Shown: positions 9,138 to 18,377, counted from the first letter of the stretch. The stretch: DNA of 64,000 nt from Desulfomicrobium apsheronum (GCF_900114115.1 NZ_FORX01000022.1:1-64000); one strand, 5' to 3'. Made by a program: numbers and translations. Notes: generated by a model not told the origin, from the sequence alone.

Positions 9138-9154
9138 ATGTAAGTGCCTTACAT
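9138..9154. promoter_or_regulatory. Perfect 7+3+7 dyad, possible operator
   Basis: ATGTAAG and CTTACAT flank TGC. The dyad lies about 145 bases upstream of the carboxypeptidase start. No regulator was assigned. Confidence 0.3.
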
Positions 9155-9386
9155 GCAACACCCCAATTTTTCAACAAGAAACGAAAAAAATAATCAACAG
9201 AGGACGTAGGGACTCATCGCTCCAATCAATTCTGTGCGACATAGTTCCATACTTCATACCGCACAACGCCGCTTTCAAGACGTACCTTGAAGAATTGAAA
9301 ACAGGCCCTCTGCTTGTATGGGGCATCTCCTGTCATTCTATTTCATCGGCAGAATTTCAAAAAAATGACCATCAGCGGTTTTGTTT

Positions 9387-9430
9387 GAGCGCAAAATGGC
9401 GACAGGAGTCCCTGCCGCCATTTTGCGCTC
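9387..9430 (-). terminator. Long hairpin downstream of nifB
   Basis: A 15-base perfect inverted repeat (GAGCGCAAAATGGCG at 9387-9401 and its complement at 9416-9430) encloses a further CAGG/CCTG stem, giving a 44-base hairpin 20 bases past the nifB stop. There is no clear U tract, so it may act in 3'-end protection or factor-assisted termination rather than as a classic intrinsic terminator. Confidence 0.6.
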
Positions 9431-9449
9431 ACGCATCGTGAAACCTCGT

Positions 9450-10706
9450 TCATCCGCAGCCACTCCCCATGCCTGCGCATCCTGCCTTGTGGGTGCGCGT
9501 CTTGTAACGCATGATGTCCCCTCCTTGATAATGTTCCGTCACGATGTCGGAGATCAATCCCGTGCATTCCAGCACTGCAATCCCATGCTCGCCCAGAACC
9601 TGACGGGGTTGCTTCCCAGCCGCTTCGACCAGGACCAGGGAACAGTCATTAAGAATTTCGGAAAGCCTGTGCCAGCGATCCGGTCCGCAGCCCACTTCCG
9701 GTGCCAGCCTCTCCTCGATCATGCGCGCGCCCTTGCCATGAGGTGCCCAGATCTGAAAACCGGACGCCTCGCCCAGATGCATGTTGACCAGCATCCCTTC
9801 CCGCGTGGCCACGGCCACATACGGCCTGACTTCCTTCGAGGAACCACAGGCCAGCTTGTGCAGGGTCGGGATCAGCTCGCTGGAGCGGTCCGAGCACAGC
9901 AGCCCGACAGCATCGGCCCGGCAGCGCTTGCAATGGGTCATCTGCGGCACAAGCTCCCCGCCTTTGGCCCTCAGTTCATGAATGAGCTCCTTGGTCGGCT
10001 CTTCCACTCCGGCAAAAGGCGTATCCGCCGTCGGATGCAACGGAATGAGATTCTGGATGTCCGCGCCAAGTTCCGCCGCCACCCTGGCCACCTCGATCAG
10101 GTGATGATCGTTCACGCCGGGGATGATGATGCTGTTCACCTTCACGGTGATGCCCTTGGCCTTGAGCAAGCGGATGGATTCGAGCTGGCGTTCGAGCAGA
10201 ATCCTCGCTCCCTCGACGCCCCGGTAAACCACCTTTCCGACCCGCACCCAGGAATAGATCTTCGCGCCGATTTCGGGGTCCACGGCGTTCATGGTCACGG
10301 TCACATGGGTCACGCCCAGCTCGGCCAGACGGTCCACATGCTCAGGCAGGGCCAGTCCGTTGGAGGACAGGCAATAGAGCATGTCCGGATATTTCCTGTT
10401 GATCCGCTCGATGGTCTCGATGGTGCGTTTGGCCTCGGCCATGGGATCGCCGGGTCCGGCGATGCCGACCACGGTGATGCGCGGCTCTTTTCTTAGGACT
10501 TCATCCAGGTATTCCACCGCCTTGTCCGGGGGCAGGATCGCACTGGTGACGCCAGGCCGGGACTCGTTCACGCAATCGTACTTGCGGTTGCAGTAGTTGC
10601 ACTGGATATTGCAGCCGGGGGCCACGGGCAGATGCACACGGCCGCAGGAACCTGAAGTCTCTTTATTGAAACAGGGATGCTTTGATCTGTCTTTTGCTTC
10701 GGACAT
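9450..10706 (-). CDS. nifB: Nitrogenase cofactor biosynthesis protein NifB (radical SAM + NifX-like domain)
   Basis: 418 residues from ATG 10706 with GGGAGA upstream; longer in-frame frames run into repeat DNA. NifB is the radical SAM enzyme that makes NifB-co, the 8Fe-9S-C core of the nitrogenase cofactor. The cluster motif is CNIQCNYC (C32, C36, C39), preceded by the typical HPCFN start. The C-terminal part from about residue 293 (RPYVAVATREGMLVNMHLG) is a NifX/dinitrogenase-cofactor domain, so this is the fused two-domain form. It is the last gene of the nif operon, separated from nifN by a pair of inverted palindromic repeats. Confidence 0.96.
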   Translation of the reverse strand: MSEAKDRSKHPCFNKETSGSCGRVHLPVAPGCNIQCNYCNRKYDCVNESRPGVTSAILPPDKAVEYLDEVLRKEPRITVVGIAGPGDPMAEAKRTIETIERINRKYPDMLYCLSSNGLALPEHVDRLAELGVTHVTVTMNAVDPEIGAKIYSWVRVGKVVYRGVEGARILLERQLESIRLLKAKGITVKVNSIIIPGVNDHHLIEVARVAAELGADIQNLIPLHPTADTPFAGVEEPTKELIHELRAKGGELVPQMTHCKRCRADAVGLLCSDRSSELIPTLHKLACGSSKEVRPYVAVATREGMLVNMHLGEASGFQIWAPHGKGARMIEERLAPEVGCGPDRWHRLSEILNDCSLVLVEAAGKQPRQVLGEHGIAVLECTGLISDIVTEHYQGGDIMRYKTRTHKAGCAGMGSGCG

Positions 10707-10757
10707 GGGGTTCTCCCTTGTATGTTGATGCGTCTGAGACGCGGATGAAAGTCGAAG

Positions 10758-10785
10758 ATGGATTCCCGCCTTCGCGGGAATGACA
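10758..10785. repeat. Short palindromic repeat (REP-like), copy 1 of an inverted pair
   Basis: ATGGATTCCCGCC-TTCG-CGGGAATGACA forms a hairpin. The inverse-oriented copy lies at 10863-10890 and a third copy at 37882-37909. This is a dispersed REP-like sequence in intergenic DNA between nifN and nifB. Confidence 0.8.
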
Positions 10786-10862
10786 CAAACGCTTTGCGGC
10801 TGGCGGTGCCTGATACCTTGACGAATTCCCGATAGATGCGCGCAAGCAGCGCTTCGCCCCGA

Positions 10863-10890
10863 TGTCATTCCCGCGAAGGCGGGGATCCAT
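10863..10890. repeat. Short palindromic repeat (REP-like), copy 2 of an inverted pair
   Basis: This is nearly the exact reverse complement of the copy at 10758-10785. The two could fold together into a larger stem (REPIN-like) in the nifN-nifB spacer. Confidence 0.8.
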
Positions 10891-10922
10891 GCCGTTCAAT
10901 CCTGGCAGTTCAAAAACCCCGC

Positions 10923-12275
10923 CTACAAATACCCATACCCGACCGGACACTCGTCCTGGCTCTTCTCCAGAACGGCGTTGACCAGCATGTCGTAGAGCGA
11001 CAACGCTCCTTCGTAACCAACATGCAGGATGCGCTGGCCTCCGAAGCGGTCGTGGATGGGAAAACCGACCCGGATGAGCGGGATGCGTGACGCCCGGGCC
11101 AGCTTGTAGCCTTTGCTGTGGCCGACAAGCAGATCGGGAGCCAGTTCGGCGGCCTCTTCCTCGATGTCCTTGAAATCGGCGCCGCTCCTGATCACGGGCA
11201 TGTCCACGCAGACATCGCCAAGGACCTCCAGCACTGCATCCCCGAAGCGCTCGCTCTTGGTGCCGGTGGCGGCCAGGACCGGCTGGATGCCGATCTCGCC
11301 CAGAAAGGAACACATCGCGATCACGAAATCCTCTTCGCCGTAAACCACGGCCCGCTTGCCGAAAATGTACTTGTGCCCGTCGACCATGGCGTCGAGCAGC
11401 CTGCCCCGGTCAAAGGCGTCCTTTTCGGACATGTCGCAGCCCGCGAATTCACTCAAGGTGTCCATGAAGGCGTCCGTGGCCCGAAGGCCGATGGGGATCA
11501 TGGTCTTGCGGGCCGGGACTCCGAACTTGCGCTCAAGCACTCCGGAGGCCGATTCCGCCACCCCCCCGGACATGCCGAACTCGATGGTCCCGGCCGCGCC
11601 GCCCATGGCCCGGATATCAGCCACAGGCGTGCCGCCGTCGGGCAGGGAGTGGTAGTCGTCCCAGATCACGCCATCCATGGTCCGGGAGAGGTCGGGAAGC
11701 ATGGTGAAGCGCACGCCGGAGCGTTCGCCCAAACCGCGCAGGAAGCGGTAATCCGCCGGGGACAGGAAGCCGGGCAGCAGATTCACGCCGCCGTGGGAGG
11801 CCCCCTTCTCCTTGACTACCTGATCGGCCAGGGAACGCACGGCCGCGTGCCAGCCTTCCATGTGCGTGCCCGAGTAGCTGGGGGTGGCCACATGGACCAG
11901 CTCCGGGAGCGGCAGATCGGCAAATTCCTCTCGAAATTCGAACAGATAGCGGCCGACATCGTCGCCGATGGTCTCGGTCAGGCAGGTCGTGGCCACGCCG
12001 ACCAGATCCACGTCGTACTTGCGCATGACATTGAGGATGCCCTTCTTCAGGTTCGGCCCGCCGCCGTAGACCGCGCTCTTCTCCCCCAGAGCCGAGGAGG
12101 CGATGTCCACGGGTTCGCGGTAATGACTGATGATATAACGCCGCATGTAGGTGGCGCAGCCCTGGGAGCCGTGCAGAAAGGGGACGGCGTTCTCGATGCC
12201 CTTGAAGACCAGGGCCGCGCCCATGGGCGTGCACATCTTGCAGGCATTGGTGGTGGAAACGTAGGTGTTAGCCAT
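10923..12275 (-). CDS. nifN: Nitrogenase cofactor scaffold subunit NifN
   Basis: 450 residues. It belongs to the NifK-like branch of the nitrogenase component 1 family: HGSQGCATYMRRYII near the N-terminus and ATTCLTETIGDD around 97 mirror NifK (CLSETIGDD). With NifE it forms the scaffold on which NifB-co matures to FeMo-co. Its ATG overlaps the nifE stop by eight bases, which indicates translational coupling. The order directly after nifE supports NifN rather than a second NifK. Confidence 0.94.
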   Translation of the reverse strand: MANTYVSTTNACKMCTPMGAALVFKGIENAVPFLHGSQGCATYMRRYIISHYREPVDIASSALGEKSAVYGGGPNLKKGILNVMRKYDVDLVGVATTCLTETIGDDVGRYLFEFREEFADLPLPELVHVATPSYSGTHMEGWHAAVRSLADQVVKEKGASHGGVNLLPGFLSPADYRFLRGLGERSGVRFTMLPDLSRTMDGVIWDDYHSLPDGGTPVADIRAMGGAAGTIEFGMSGGVAESASGVLERKFGVPARKTMIPIGLRATDAFMDTLSEFAGCDMSEKDAFDRGRLLDAMVDGHKYIFGKRAVVYGEEDFVIAMCSFLGEIGIQPVLAATGTKSERFGDAVLEVLGDVCVDMPVIRSGADFKDIEEEAAELAPDLLVGHSKGYKLARASRIPLIRVGFPIHDRFGGQRILHVGYEGALSLYDMLVNAVLEKSQDECPVGYGYL

Positions 12276-13671
12276 TGACGGCCTCCTTGGGGGTGCAGGT
12301 CACGCGGGCGGCTGTGGCCGGACGCGCGTTGCGCCGGGGCATGAATCTCCAGATCGGGCTCATGACCGAGGCGTGAATTTCCCTGGCGAAATTGTACATG
12401 CCGATGAAGCCTTCCAGCGCAATCTTGCGCTCGTGGTTGTGGTCGCAGAAACCGACGCCCAGCTTGTAGGCGATGGGCCGCTCCTTGACTCCGCCGACGA
12501 ACACGTCCACATCCTTTTCCTTGATGAACTGGGCCAGTTCGAGGGGATTGGCGTCATCGACGATAATGGTCCCGGGATCGGAGATGGCGGCCAGCTCCTT
12601 GTAATCCTCCTCGGTCCCGGTCTGGGAGCCGACCACGACCACCGACATGCCGAGGTGCCTGAAGGCCTTGACCAACGAGAAGGCCTTGAAGGACCCGCCC
12701 ACATACATGGCCACCTTCTTGCCTTCGAGGTCGCGGCGCAGCTCGGCCAGCTTCGGCATCAGCACGGAAAGCTCAGCGCGCACCAGCTCCACGGTCTTGG
12801 CCTTTATGTCCGGATCCCTGTCGGCAAAAAAATCGGCCACCTTGTAGAGCGAATCGGCCATGTCCTCCACGCCAAGGTAGGATACCCGCTGGTAGGGAAT
12901 GCCGTATTTCTCCTCCATCATCTTCGCCAGTTCCATGGTTGCCCCGGAACACTGCACCAGATTCAGCGCCGCGCCGTGACAGCGCCGAATGTCGTCCACC
13001 CGTCCGTCGCCGGTGATGTTGGCCACGGTCTCGACCCCCATCTTCCTGAAATATTCGCGCACGATCCATGTCTCACCCGCCAGGTTGAAGTCGCCGAGGA
13101 TATTCACGCTCTTGGGCGAGATACCCGTGGTGTCGCCCGTGCCCACCAGGCGGAACATGGCCTTGCAGGCGGCGGCGTAGCCTTCGCGCTTGTTGCCCTT
13201 GAAGCCTTCGCTCATGACCGGCAGGACCGTTACGCCCGTGTCCGCAGAGACGCGGCGGCACACGGCCTCCAGGTCGTCACCGATGAGGCCGACGATGCAG
13301 GTCGAATAGACGAAGGCGGCCTTGGGATTGTGCAGGCTGATGAGTTCGCGCAGGGAAGCTTCGAGCTTCTTCTCGCCGCCGAAGATCACATCCATTTCCT
13401 GCAGGTCCGTGGAAAAGCTCAGGCGATGCAGCTGCGGACCCGAGGAGATGGCCCCCCGGATGTCCCAGGTGTAGGTGGCGCAGCCGATGGGTCCGTGCAC
13501 CAGATGCAGGGCGTCAGCTATGGGATAGAGCACCACCCGTGAACCGCAAAACACGCAGGCCCGCTGGCTGACCGCGCCGGCCAGACTGGGGCGGTTGCAC
13601 GCCATGGCAAAGGGTTCTTCGCCGATCCGGTGCATCTGGCTTTTCCGTTCTTCGAGTATGGTCTTGTTCAT
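12268..13671 (-). CDS. nifE: Nitrogenase cofactor scaffold subunit NifE
   Basis: 467 residues from ATG 13671, preceded by AAGGAG; upstream in-frame ATGs have no such site and would run into a hairpin. It is NifD-like: RACVFCGSRVVLYPIADALH and HGPIGCATYTWDIRG near residues 38-75, then IFGGEKKLEASLRE and CIVGLIGDDLEAV. NifEN receives NifB-co and assembles FeMo-co with molybdenum and homocitrate. It overlaps nifN by eight bases. A 169-base gap with an 18-bp hairpin separates it from the ferredoxin gene, unlike the tight spacing elsewhere in the operon. Confidence 0.95.
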   Translation of the reverse strand: MNKTILEERKSQMHRIGEEPFAMACNRPSLAGAVSQRACVFCGSRVVLYPIADALHLVHGPIGCATYTWDIRGAISSGPQLHRLSFSTDLQEMDVIFGGEKKLEASLRELISLHNPKAAFVYSTCIVGLIGDDLEAVCRRVSADTGVTVLPVMSEGFKGNKREGYAAACKAMFRLVGTGDTTGISPKSVNILGDFNLAGETWIVREYFRKMGVETVANITGDGRVDDIRRCHGAALNLVQCSGATMELAKMMEEKYGIPYQRVSYLGVEDMADSLYKVADFFADRDPDIKAKTVELVRAELSVLMPKLAELRRDLEGKKVAMYVGGSFKAFSLVKAFRHLGMSVVVVGSQTGTEEDYKELAAISDPGTIIVDDANPLELAQFIKEKDVDVFVGGVKERPIAYKLGVGFCDHNHERKIALEGFIGMYNFAREIHASVMSPIWRFMPRRNARPATAARVTCTPKEAVNG

Positions 13672-13768
13672 GGTGTGCTCCTTGGGGCGGTATCGCTGTG
13701 TTTGCGCCCGAAAATTCATCTCTGTATGGCCGTTTGGCCCATCGATCCAAAAATGTGGCTTCATGGCT

Positions 13769-13817
13769 CCCGAATCCGCCGCAGGGCCGAGGGAGGAGAC
13801 CCTGCGGCGGATTCGGG
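13769..13817 (-). terminator. Large intra-operon hairpin upstream of nifE
   Basis: An 18-base perfect inverted repeat (13769-13786 with 13800-13817) has a 13-base loop. It lies inside the nif operon between the ferredoxin gene and nifE and has no adjacent U tract. It may be a partial terminator or an RNA-stability or processing element. Confidence 0.6.
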
Positions 13818-13840
13818 GCAAAAATTCAATCCGTCAAAAC

Positions 13841-14143
13841 CTAGGCCAAATGGTATTCGGCGCAGGGCTCGCCTGCTTCGATCCCGTCCAGGATGGCGTC
13901 GATGGCCTCTTCGCTGTCCACGCCGCCGAACCACCAGTTGTCGGGCTGGACGACCATGATCGGCCCCTTTTCACACAGCTTCATGCAGCCCGTAGCCGTG
14001 ATCAGGATGTCGAGGCCCCGGGCCAGGATCTCTTCTTCCATGTACTGTAAAAATCCGTCGGTCTGCTTGAAGCACACGCCCTTGGGGTCGCCCCCGGCGC
14101 GAAAGCTCTGGCAAACGAGAATCTGTTTTTCGGGAATGGCCAT
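13841..14143 (-). CDS. Thioredoxin-like [2Fe-2S] ferredoxin in the nif operon
   Basis: 100 residues from ATG 14143 (GGAG seven bases upstream). The cysteine pattern, CQSF then GVCF about a dozen residues later, and ATGCMKLC downstream, is that of thioredoxin-fold [2Fe-2S] ferredoxins of the Shethna/NuoE-like type. Its position between nifX and nifE suggests a role in electron supply to nitrogenase or in cofactor assembly. The same gene order is known from other nif clusters of this type. Confidence 0.88.
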   Translation of the reverse strand: MAIPEKQILVCQSFRAGGDPKGVCFKQTDGFLQYMEEEILARGLDILITATGCMKLCEKGPIMVVQPDNWWFGGVDSEEAIDAILDGIEAGEPCAEYHLA

Positions 14144-14159
14144 ATCTGACTCCAAATTT

Positions 14160-14522
14160 TTAAGAGTGATTTTCCGGCGTTAATTCTGCCGGACCATAAA
14201 GCTGACGCACCAGGCTGAGCACGAAGCCTTCGGCCTCGATGACCGTGAGGCCCTTGGCGGCCAGGACTTCAAGGGGCTTTGGCCCCACGCTCGCCACCAG
14301 CAGGTAGGCGCAGTCACTCAAGACCTCGGCCACACCTTCCCAGCGGATGCTCCCGCCGCCGGGAGACGGTGCGGGGCGGGTCCCGATGAGCCCGACCATG
14401 CCCTGGTCACGGCCGTAGATCCTGAACTCCCGAACATGGCCGAGATGCATGTCCACGGTCTTGCCGGTGCTGCTGGCCACAGCCACCAGCGGACGATTTC
14501 CCTGGGGAGGCGCGAAAGTCAT
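14160..14522 (-). CDS. nifX: NifX/NifB-C family nitrogenase cofactor-carrier protein
   Basis: 120 residues from ATG 14522 with AAGGAG upstream. One dinitrogenase iron-molybdenum cofactor domain covers the protein: LVAVASSTGKTVDMHLGHV at the N-terminus matches the same domain at the end of NifB, and LLVASVGPKPLEVLAAKGL corresponds to the second half. Such proteins bind NifB-co or FeMo-co precursors during transfer. It could also be called NafY-like, but the short single-domain form after nifK favours NifX. Confidence 0.85.
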   Translation of the reverse strand: MTFAPPQGNRPLVAVASSTGKTVDMHLGHVREFRIYGRDQGMVGLIGTRPAPSPGGGSIRWEGVAEVLSDCAYLLVASVGPKPLEVLAAKGLTVIEAEGFVLSLVRQLYGPAELTPENHS

Positions 14523-14568
14523 GATCCTGCTCCTTCAAGAGGCGGCGGGTCGCCCCGCCGCCGGACAT

Positions 14569-15945
14569 CTAGTAGACGAGTTCGAACTTCTCTTCCGTTT
14601 CGTCACGATCAGTGCGGGTCAGAATGAGATCGAGGATTTTGGTCAGCATGTGCAGCCCGCCCTTGTAGCCGACGGTCGGAAAGTACTGGTGACCGACGCG
14701 ATCAAGGATGGGAAACCCGAAGCGCAGGAACGGGATGTCCTCGTCGCGGGCGATGTACTTGCAGTAGGTGTTGCCGATGATCAGATCCACGGGCTCGTTC
14801 TTGATCCACTGATGCAGGAGGAACATGTCCCCGCCCGCCTTGACGTTGGCCTTGTAACCGGCCTCGGCCGTGATCTCGCCGATGCGCTTCTCGAACTTGT
14901 TGCCGGGGGTTCCGGTCACGATGTGCACGGGCTTCATGTCAATGGAGGCCAGGAATTCGGTCAGGGCGATGACCTGATCCGGATCGCCGACCAGGGCCAC
15001 CTTCTTGCCATGGAAGTACTGGTGCATGTCGGAGATCAGATCGACCAGCTGTCCACGCTCGAAGGCGATGGTGTCGGGCACGCTCACGCCCGCGACCTTG
15101 CGCAGGGTGTCTATGAAGCGGTCCGTGGCCTTGAGGCCGAAAGGCATGTCGAGCACGGTGCAGGGCACCTTGCACTGGGTGTCCAGCCAGCGGGCCGCAT
15201 CGGCCGAGCACCACTCGCCAAGGGCCAGGGTGCCGATGGCGTCGCCGGAGGCCACGAGATCCGCGACCGGGGTGCCGCCATCGGGGAACATCTTGTATTC
15301 GCCGGTCAGCGCGCCGTTCAGAACGCCGGAAGTGTCCGGGAAGAGGATGATGTCAAGGCCCATGAGGGTGGCCATGCGCCTCACTTCCTCCATGTCCGAG
15401 GGTTCGACCCAGCCGGGAATGATGTTCACGCGGCCGTTCTTCTTGCCGGTGTTCACGGCGAAGCCCTTGGCCATGCCCTTGACCATGTTGGAGAAGCCGG
15501 TGACATGCGAGCCCACGTAGCTTGGCGTATTGGCGTAGATCACGTGTTTGCCCTCGGGCACCTTGCCGCTCTTCTTGGCCTTGTCGGTCATCTGCGGCAG
15601 ATCGTCGCCGATGGTCTCGGACAGGCAGGTGGTGTGCACGGCGATGACGTCGGGCTCGTAGACGGTGAAGATGTTCTCGATGGCCGCGACCAGGTTCGCG
15701 CCGCCGCCGAAGACCGAGGCGCCTTCGGTGAAGGAGCTGGTGGCGGCCGAAACAGGCTCCTTGTAGTGCCGGGTCAGGGCGCTGCGGTGATAGGCGCAGC
15801 AGCCCTGGGAGCCGTGAGAGTGCGGCAGGCAGCCGTGAATGCCGAGCGCCGCGTACATGGCGCCGATGGGCTGGCAGGTCTTGGCCGGGTTGATGGCCAG
15901 GGCGCTGCGTTCCTTTATTTCCTTGGGAGTATGTCTAAGTAGCAT
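14569..15945 (-). CDS. nifK: Nitrogenase molybdenum-iron protein beta chain
   Basis: 458 residues, the short form without the N-terminal extension of the Azotobacter-type subunit. P-cluster cysteine motifs are visible: NPAKTCQPIGAMYAALG, HGSQGCCAYHRSAL and HTTCLSETIGDD. NifK with NifD forms the alpha2beta2 MoFe protein that carries the P-cluster at the subunit interface. It is 12 bases after nifD. The fit to the MoFe rather than the vanadium or iron-only system is supported by the presence of nifE and nifN and the absence of a delta-subunit gene. Confidence 0.96.
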   Translation of the reverse strand: MLLRHTPKEIKERSALAINPAKTCQPIGAMYAALGIHGCLPHSHGSQGCCAYHRSALTRHYKEPVSAATSSFTEGASVFGGGANLVAAIENIFTVYEPDVIAVHTTCLSETIGDDLPQMTDKAKKSGKVPEGKHVIYANTPSYVGSHVTGFSNMVKGMAKGFAVNTGKKNGRVNIIPGWVEPSDMEEVRRMATLMGLDIILFPDTSGVLNGALTGEYKMFPDGGTPVADLVASGDAIGTLALGEWCSADAARWLDTQCKVPCTVLDMPFGLKATDRFIDTLRKVAGVSVPDTIAFERGQLVDLISDMHQYFHGKKVALVGDPDQVIALTEFLASIDMKPVHIVTGTPGNKFEKRIGEITAEAGYKANVKAGGDMFLLHQWIKNEPVDLIIGNTYCKYIARDEDIPFLRFGFPILDRVGHQYFPTVGYKGGLHMLTKILDLILTRTDRDETEEKFELVY

Positions 15946-15957
15946 GATTATTTCCTC

Positions 15958-17598
15958 TTATTCCCAGACGTACGTGGCGGACAGTTCCGGGTTTTCCTGC
16001 CAGGGGGCCTTCATGTAACTCCAGACCTTGCTGTTCACGAGGCGGTCGATCTCGTGATAGAAATTGACCGCACCCTGAAAACCGGCATAGGGGCCGCCGG
16101 AATCGTAGCTGTGCAGCTGCTTCATGGGGATGCCCAGCTTCTGGATGGAGAACTTTTCCTTGATGCCCGCGCAGAAAACATCGGGTTTGATGATTTCGAC
16201 CAGCTTTTCGGCCTCGTACTGATTGAGGTCGTCGATAACGAGGGTCTGATGATCCATGTCCGGAATCAGGCCGTCGTATTCCTTGAACTTCAGTCCGGCG
16301 GCTTCGAGCTTGGCCATCTCTTCGGAGGTCTTGCGCGGGGCGTAACGCTGCTCGTCCGCCTTGACCTCGATTTCCTCGATGTTGCGGCTGTCGGCGTCGA
16401 CCTTCAGACCAGGGATGACCTGGCGGCCTTCGTAGTCGTCGCGGTGAGCGAATTCGTATCCTGCGGCCAGGGTCTTCATGCCCATCTCGGCAAAGAGATC
16501 CTGATAGTGATGGGCGCGGGATCCGCCGACAAAGAGCATGGCGGTCTTGCCCTTCGTGCGGGGCAGCACGTCGTCTATGACGGCTTCAACGGCGGGCATT
16601 TCTTCCGCGATGACTTCTTCCACACGGGCGGTCAGGCCTGGGTCACCGAAGTACTCCGCGATCTTGCGCAGGGACTTGGCCGTGGACTTGGCGCCGATGA
16701 AGTTGACCTTGATCCACGGGATGCCGAACTTGGTTTCGAGCATGTCGGCCACGTAGTTGATGGAGCGATGGCACATGACCGCGGACAGATCGGCCTTGTG
16801 CGCCGAGGCGAACTGGTCATAGGTCGAGTTACCGGAAAAAGTGGAGATGTTGGTGATGCCACATTTCTTGAGGATGCGGTCGATCTCGAACCCATCACCG
16901 CCGATGTTGTATTCGCCCAAGAGGTTGATCTTGAACTCGCCGGGCTTCTCGGCATCGTTCTCGCCCACCACTTCGCTGAAGATCTTGTTGTTGGCGATGT
17001 GGTGACCGGCGGACTGGCTGACGCCCTTGTATCCTTCACAGCTGAAGGCGAAGACGTTGCAGTCGCCGAACTTGGCCTTCATCTTGCGGGCCACGGCGTG
17101 GATGTCGTCGCCGATGAGACCCACGGGACAGGTCGCGAAGATGGCGATGGCCTTGGGGTGGAAGAGGTCGTAGGCTTCCTGGATGGCGGCCTGGAGCTTC
17201 TTTTCGCCGCCGAAGATGATGTCCTGGTCCTGCATGTCCGTGGAAAAACAGTACGGCATGAAGTTTTCCGCGCCCTCGGCCGAAGCGTCGGTCTGGTTGC
17301 GGCGAGTCATCCAGGAGTAGAAACCGCAGCCGATGGGGCCGTGGGTGATATTGACGATGTCGCGGGTGGGCCCCAGAATGACGCCCTTGCAGCCGGCGTA
17401 GGTGCAGCCGCGCATGGTGATTATGCCTGGAATGGTGCGCACGTTGGCGGAAATTTCAGGGGTCTCGTTGCCCAGGGCCTCGTTGACGAGGATCTGGGAT
17501 GCGCGCTTTCTGGCCACCTTGGGCGGATACTTGGCGAGCATGTCCGCTTTTATGTCCGTGGGCGTCCAGTTGACGAGCTTCTTGGCAGATGATGGCAT
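15958..17598 (-). CDS. nifD: Nitrogenase molybdenum-iron protein alpha chain
   Basis: 546 residues from ATG 17598 (AAGGAG six bases upstream). Cofactor ligands are in place: a Cys near residue 276 in AVMCHRSINYV and a His near 496 in LHSYDSGGPYAGF, matching Cys275 and His442 of the classical enzyme. N-terminal P-cluster motifs are GCTYAGCKGVILGP and HGPIGCGFYSW. The length, about 50 residues over the Azotobacter subunit, with insertions in the second half, fits the group III nitrogenases of clostridia and sulfate reducers. It is preceded by nifI2 in the same operon. Confidence 0.97.
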   Translation of the reverse strand: MPSSAKKLVNWTPTDIKADMLAKYPPKVARKRASQILVNEALGNETPEISANVRTIPGIITMRGCTYAGCKGVILGPTRDIVNITHGPIGCGFYSWMTRRNQTDASAEGAENFMPYCFSTDMQDQDIIFGGEKKLQAAIQEAYDLFHPKAIAIFATCPVGLIGDDIHAVARKMKAKFGDCNVFAFSCEGYKGVSQSAGHHIANNKIFSEVVGENDAEKPGEFKINLLGEYNIGGDGFEIDRILKKCGITNISTFSGNSTYDQFASAHKADLSAVMCHRSINYVADMLETKFGIPWIKVNFIGAKSTAKSLRKIAEYFGDPGLTARVEEVIAEEMPAVEAVIDDVLPRTKGKTAMLFVGGSRAHHYQDLFAEMGMKTLAAGYEFAHRDDYEGRQVIPGLKVDADSRNIEEIEVKADEQRYAPRKTSEEMAKLEAAGLKFKEYDGLIPDMDHQTLVIDDLNQYEAEKLVEIIKPDVFCAGIKEKFSIQKLGIPMKQLHSYDSGGPYAGFQGAVNFYHEIDRLVNSKVWSYMKAPWQENPELSATYVWE

Positions 17599-17643
17599 GA
17601 TGTTCTCCTTCGTGTGTCCTGGTTTCAATGGATGAAACCGGCT

Positions 17644-18018
17644 CTATTCAATGGACTTGACGCCCTTTTCTCCGGTTCTGACCCGTACCGCGTCGATCAT
17701 GGGCAAGACGAAAATCTTGCCGTCGCCGGGCTGGCCGGTCCTGTTGACGTCGGTGATGACCTTGACCACGTCCGAGACCAGATCATCGGTGACCACGACG
17801 GTCAGCATGCGTTTGGGATAGAGCTTGCCCTTCTCCCCCAGCACCGCCACCGCTTCCTCGATGCCCTTCCTGGCCCCTTCGAGAGGCTTCACGTCCACCA
17901 GACCCTTGCCACGACCAAATGCTTCGTGGGCGAAGAAAGCGACCACGCCCGCGTCCTGCAAAGCCTTCTTGGTCTTGTTCATCATGTTCATGCGGATGAC
18001 CGCGATCACTTCTTTCAT
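17644..18018 (-). CDS. nifI2: Nitrogen regulatory PII-like protein NifI2
   Basis: 124 residues from ATG 18018. A GlnB-family fold is shown by KEVIAVIRMNMMNKTKKAL at the start and VVVTDDLVSDVVKVITDVNRTGQPGDGKIFVLP near the end. It is longer in the T-loop region than GlnB. In organisms where studied, NifI1 and NifI2 form a complex that binds NifDK and switches off nitrogenase after ammonium addition, relieved by 2-oxoglutarate and ATP. The start lies within a few bases of the nifI1 stop. Confidence 0.93.
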   Translation of the reverse strand: MKEVIAVIRMNMMNKTKKALQDAGVVAFFAHEAFGRGKGLVDVKPLEGARKGIEEAVAVLGEKGKLYPKRMLTVVVTDDLVSDVVKVITDVNRTGQPGDGKIFVLPMIDAVRVRTGEKGVKSIE

Positions 18019-18020
18019 GG

Positions 18021-18377
18021 CTATGCCCCTGCGCTCGCGCATCCTGCGGGGGCGCTGTCACAGATGCCGGAACTGATGGTGAAGACATCGCCCACTTCGC
18101 TCACGAAAATCTTGCCGTCGCCGAAAGCGCCCTTGGCGCCGCTGCGGGCGGCCTTCATGATCACGCTGATGACAAAGTCCTTGTCCTCGGCCTTGACCAC
18201 GCTCATGAGCATGGTCTTGGGGATCTCGTCATAGGTCACTTCACCGATCTTGATGCCGCGCTGCTTGCCGCGACCGGCCACGGAATATTTGGTCACCGCC
18301 GGGAAACCCGCATCCATGAGAGCTGCGAGAACGTCGTCGGACTTTTCGGGGCGTACGATTGCTCTGACCATGATCAT
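18021..18377 (-). CDS. nifI1: Nitrogen regulatory PII-like protein NifI1
   Basis: 118 residues from ATG 18377 (AAGGAG nine bases upstream; a second ATG lies at 18371). It starts MIMVRAIVRPEKSDDVLAAL, typical of GlnB-family proteins, and ends with GAKGAFGDGKIFVSEVGDVFTI. It works with NifI2 in post-translational switch-off of nitrogenase. A 120-bp palindromic element fills most of the spacer between nifH and this gene. Confidence 0.93.
   Translation of the reverse strand: MIMVRAIVRPEKSDDVLAALMDAGFPAVTKYSVAGRGKQRGIKIGEVTYDEIPKTMLMSVVKAEDKDFVISVIMKAARSGAKGAFGDGKIFVSEVGDVFTISSGICDSAPAGCASAGA

Larger units (their letters stand above)
8996..9449. other. Gene-free region between the carboxypeptidase gene and nifB
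   Basis: No coding region is supported. The part next to 8996 should carry the carboxypeptidase promoter. A perfect dyad ATGTAAG-TGC-CTTACAT lies at 9138-9154 and could be an operator. A strong hairpin at 9387-9430 follows nifB. The rest is AT-richer than its surroundings, without recognised features. Confidence 0.4.
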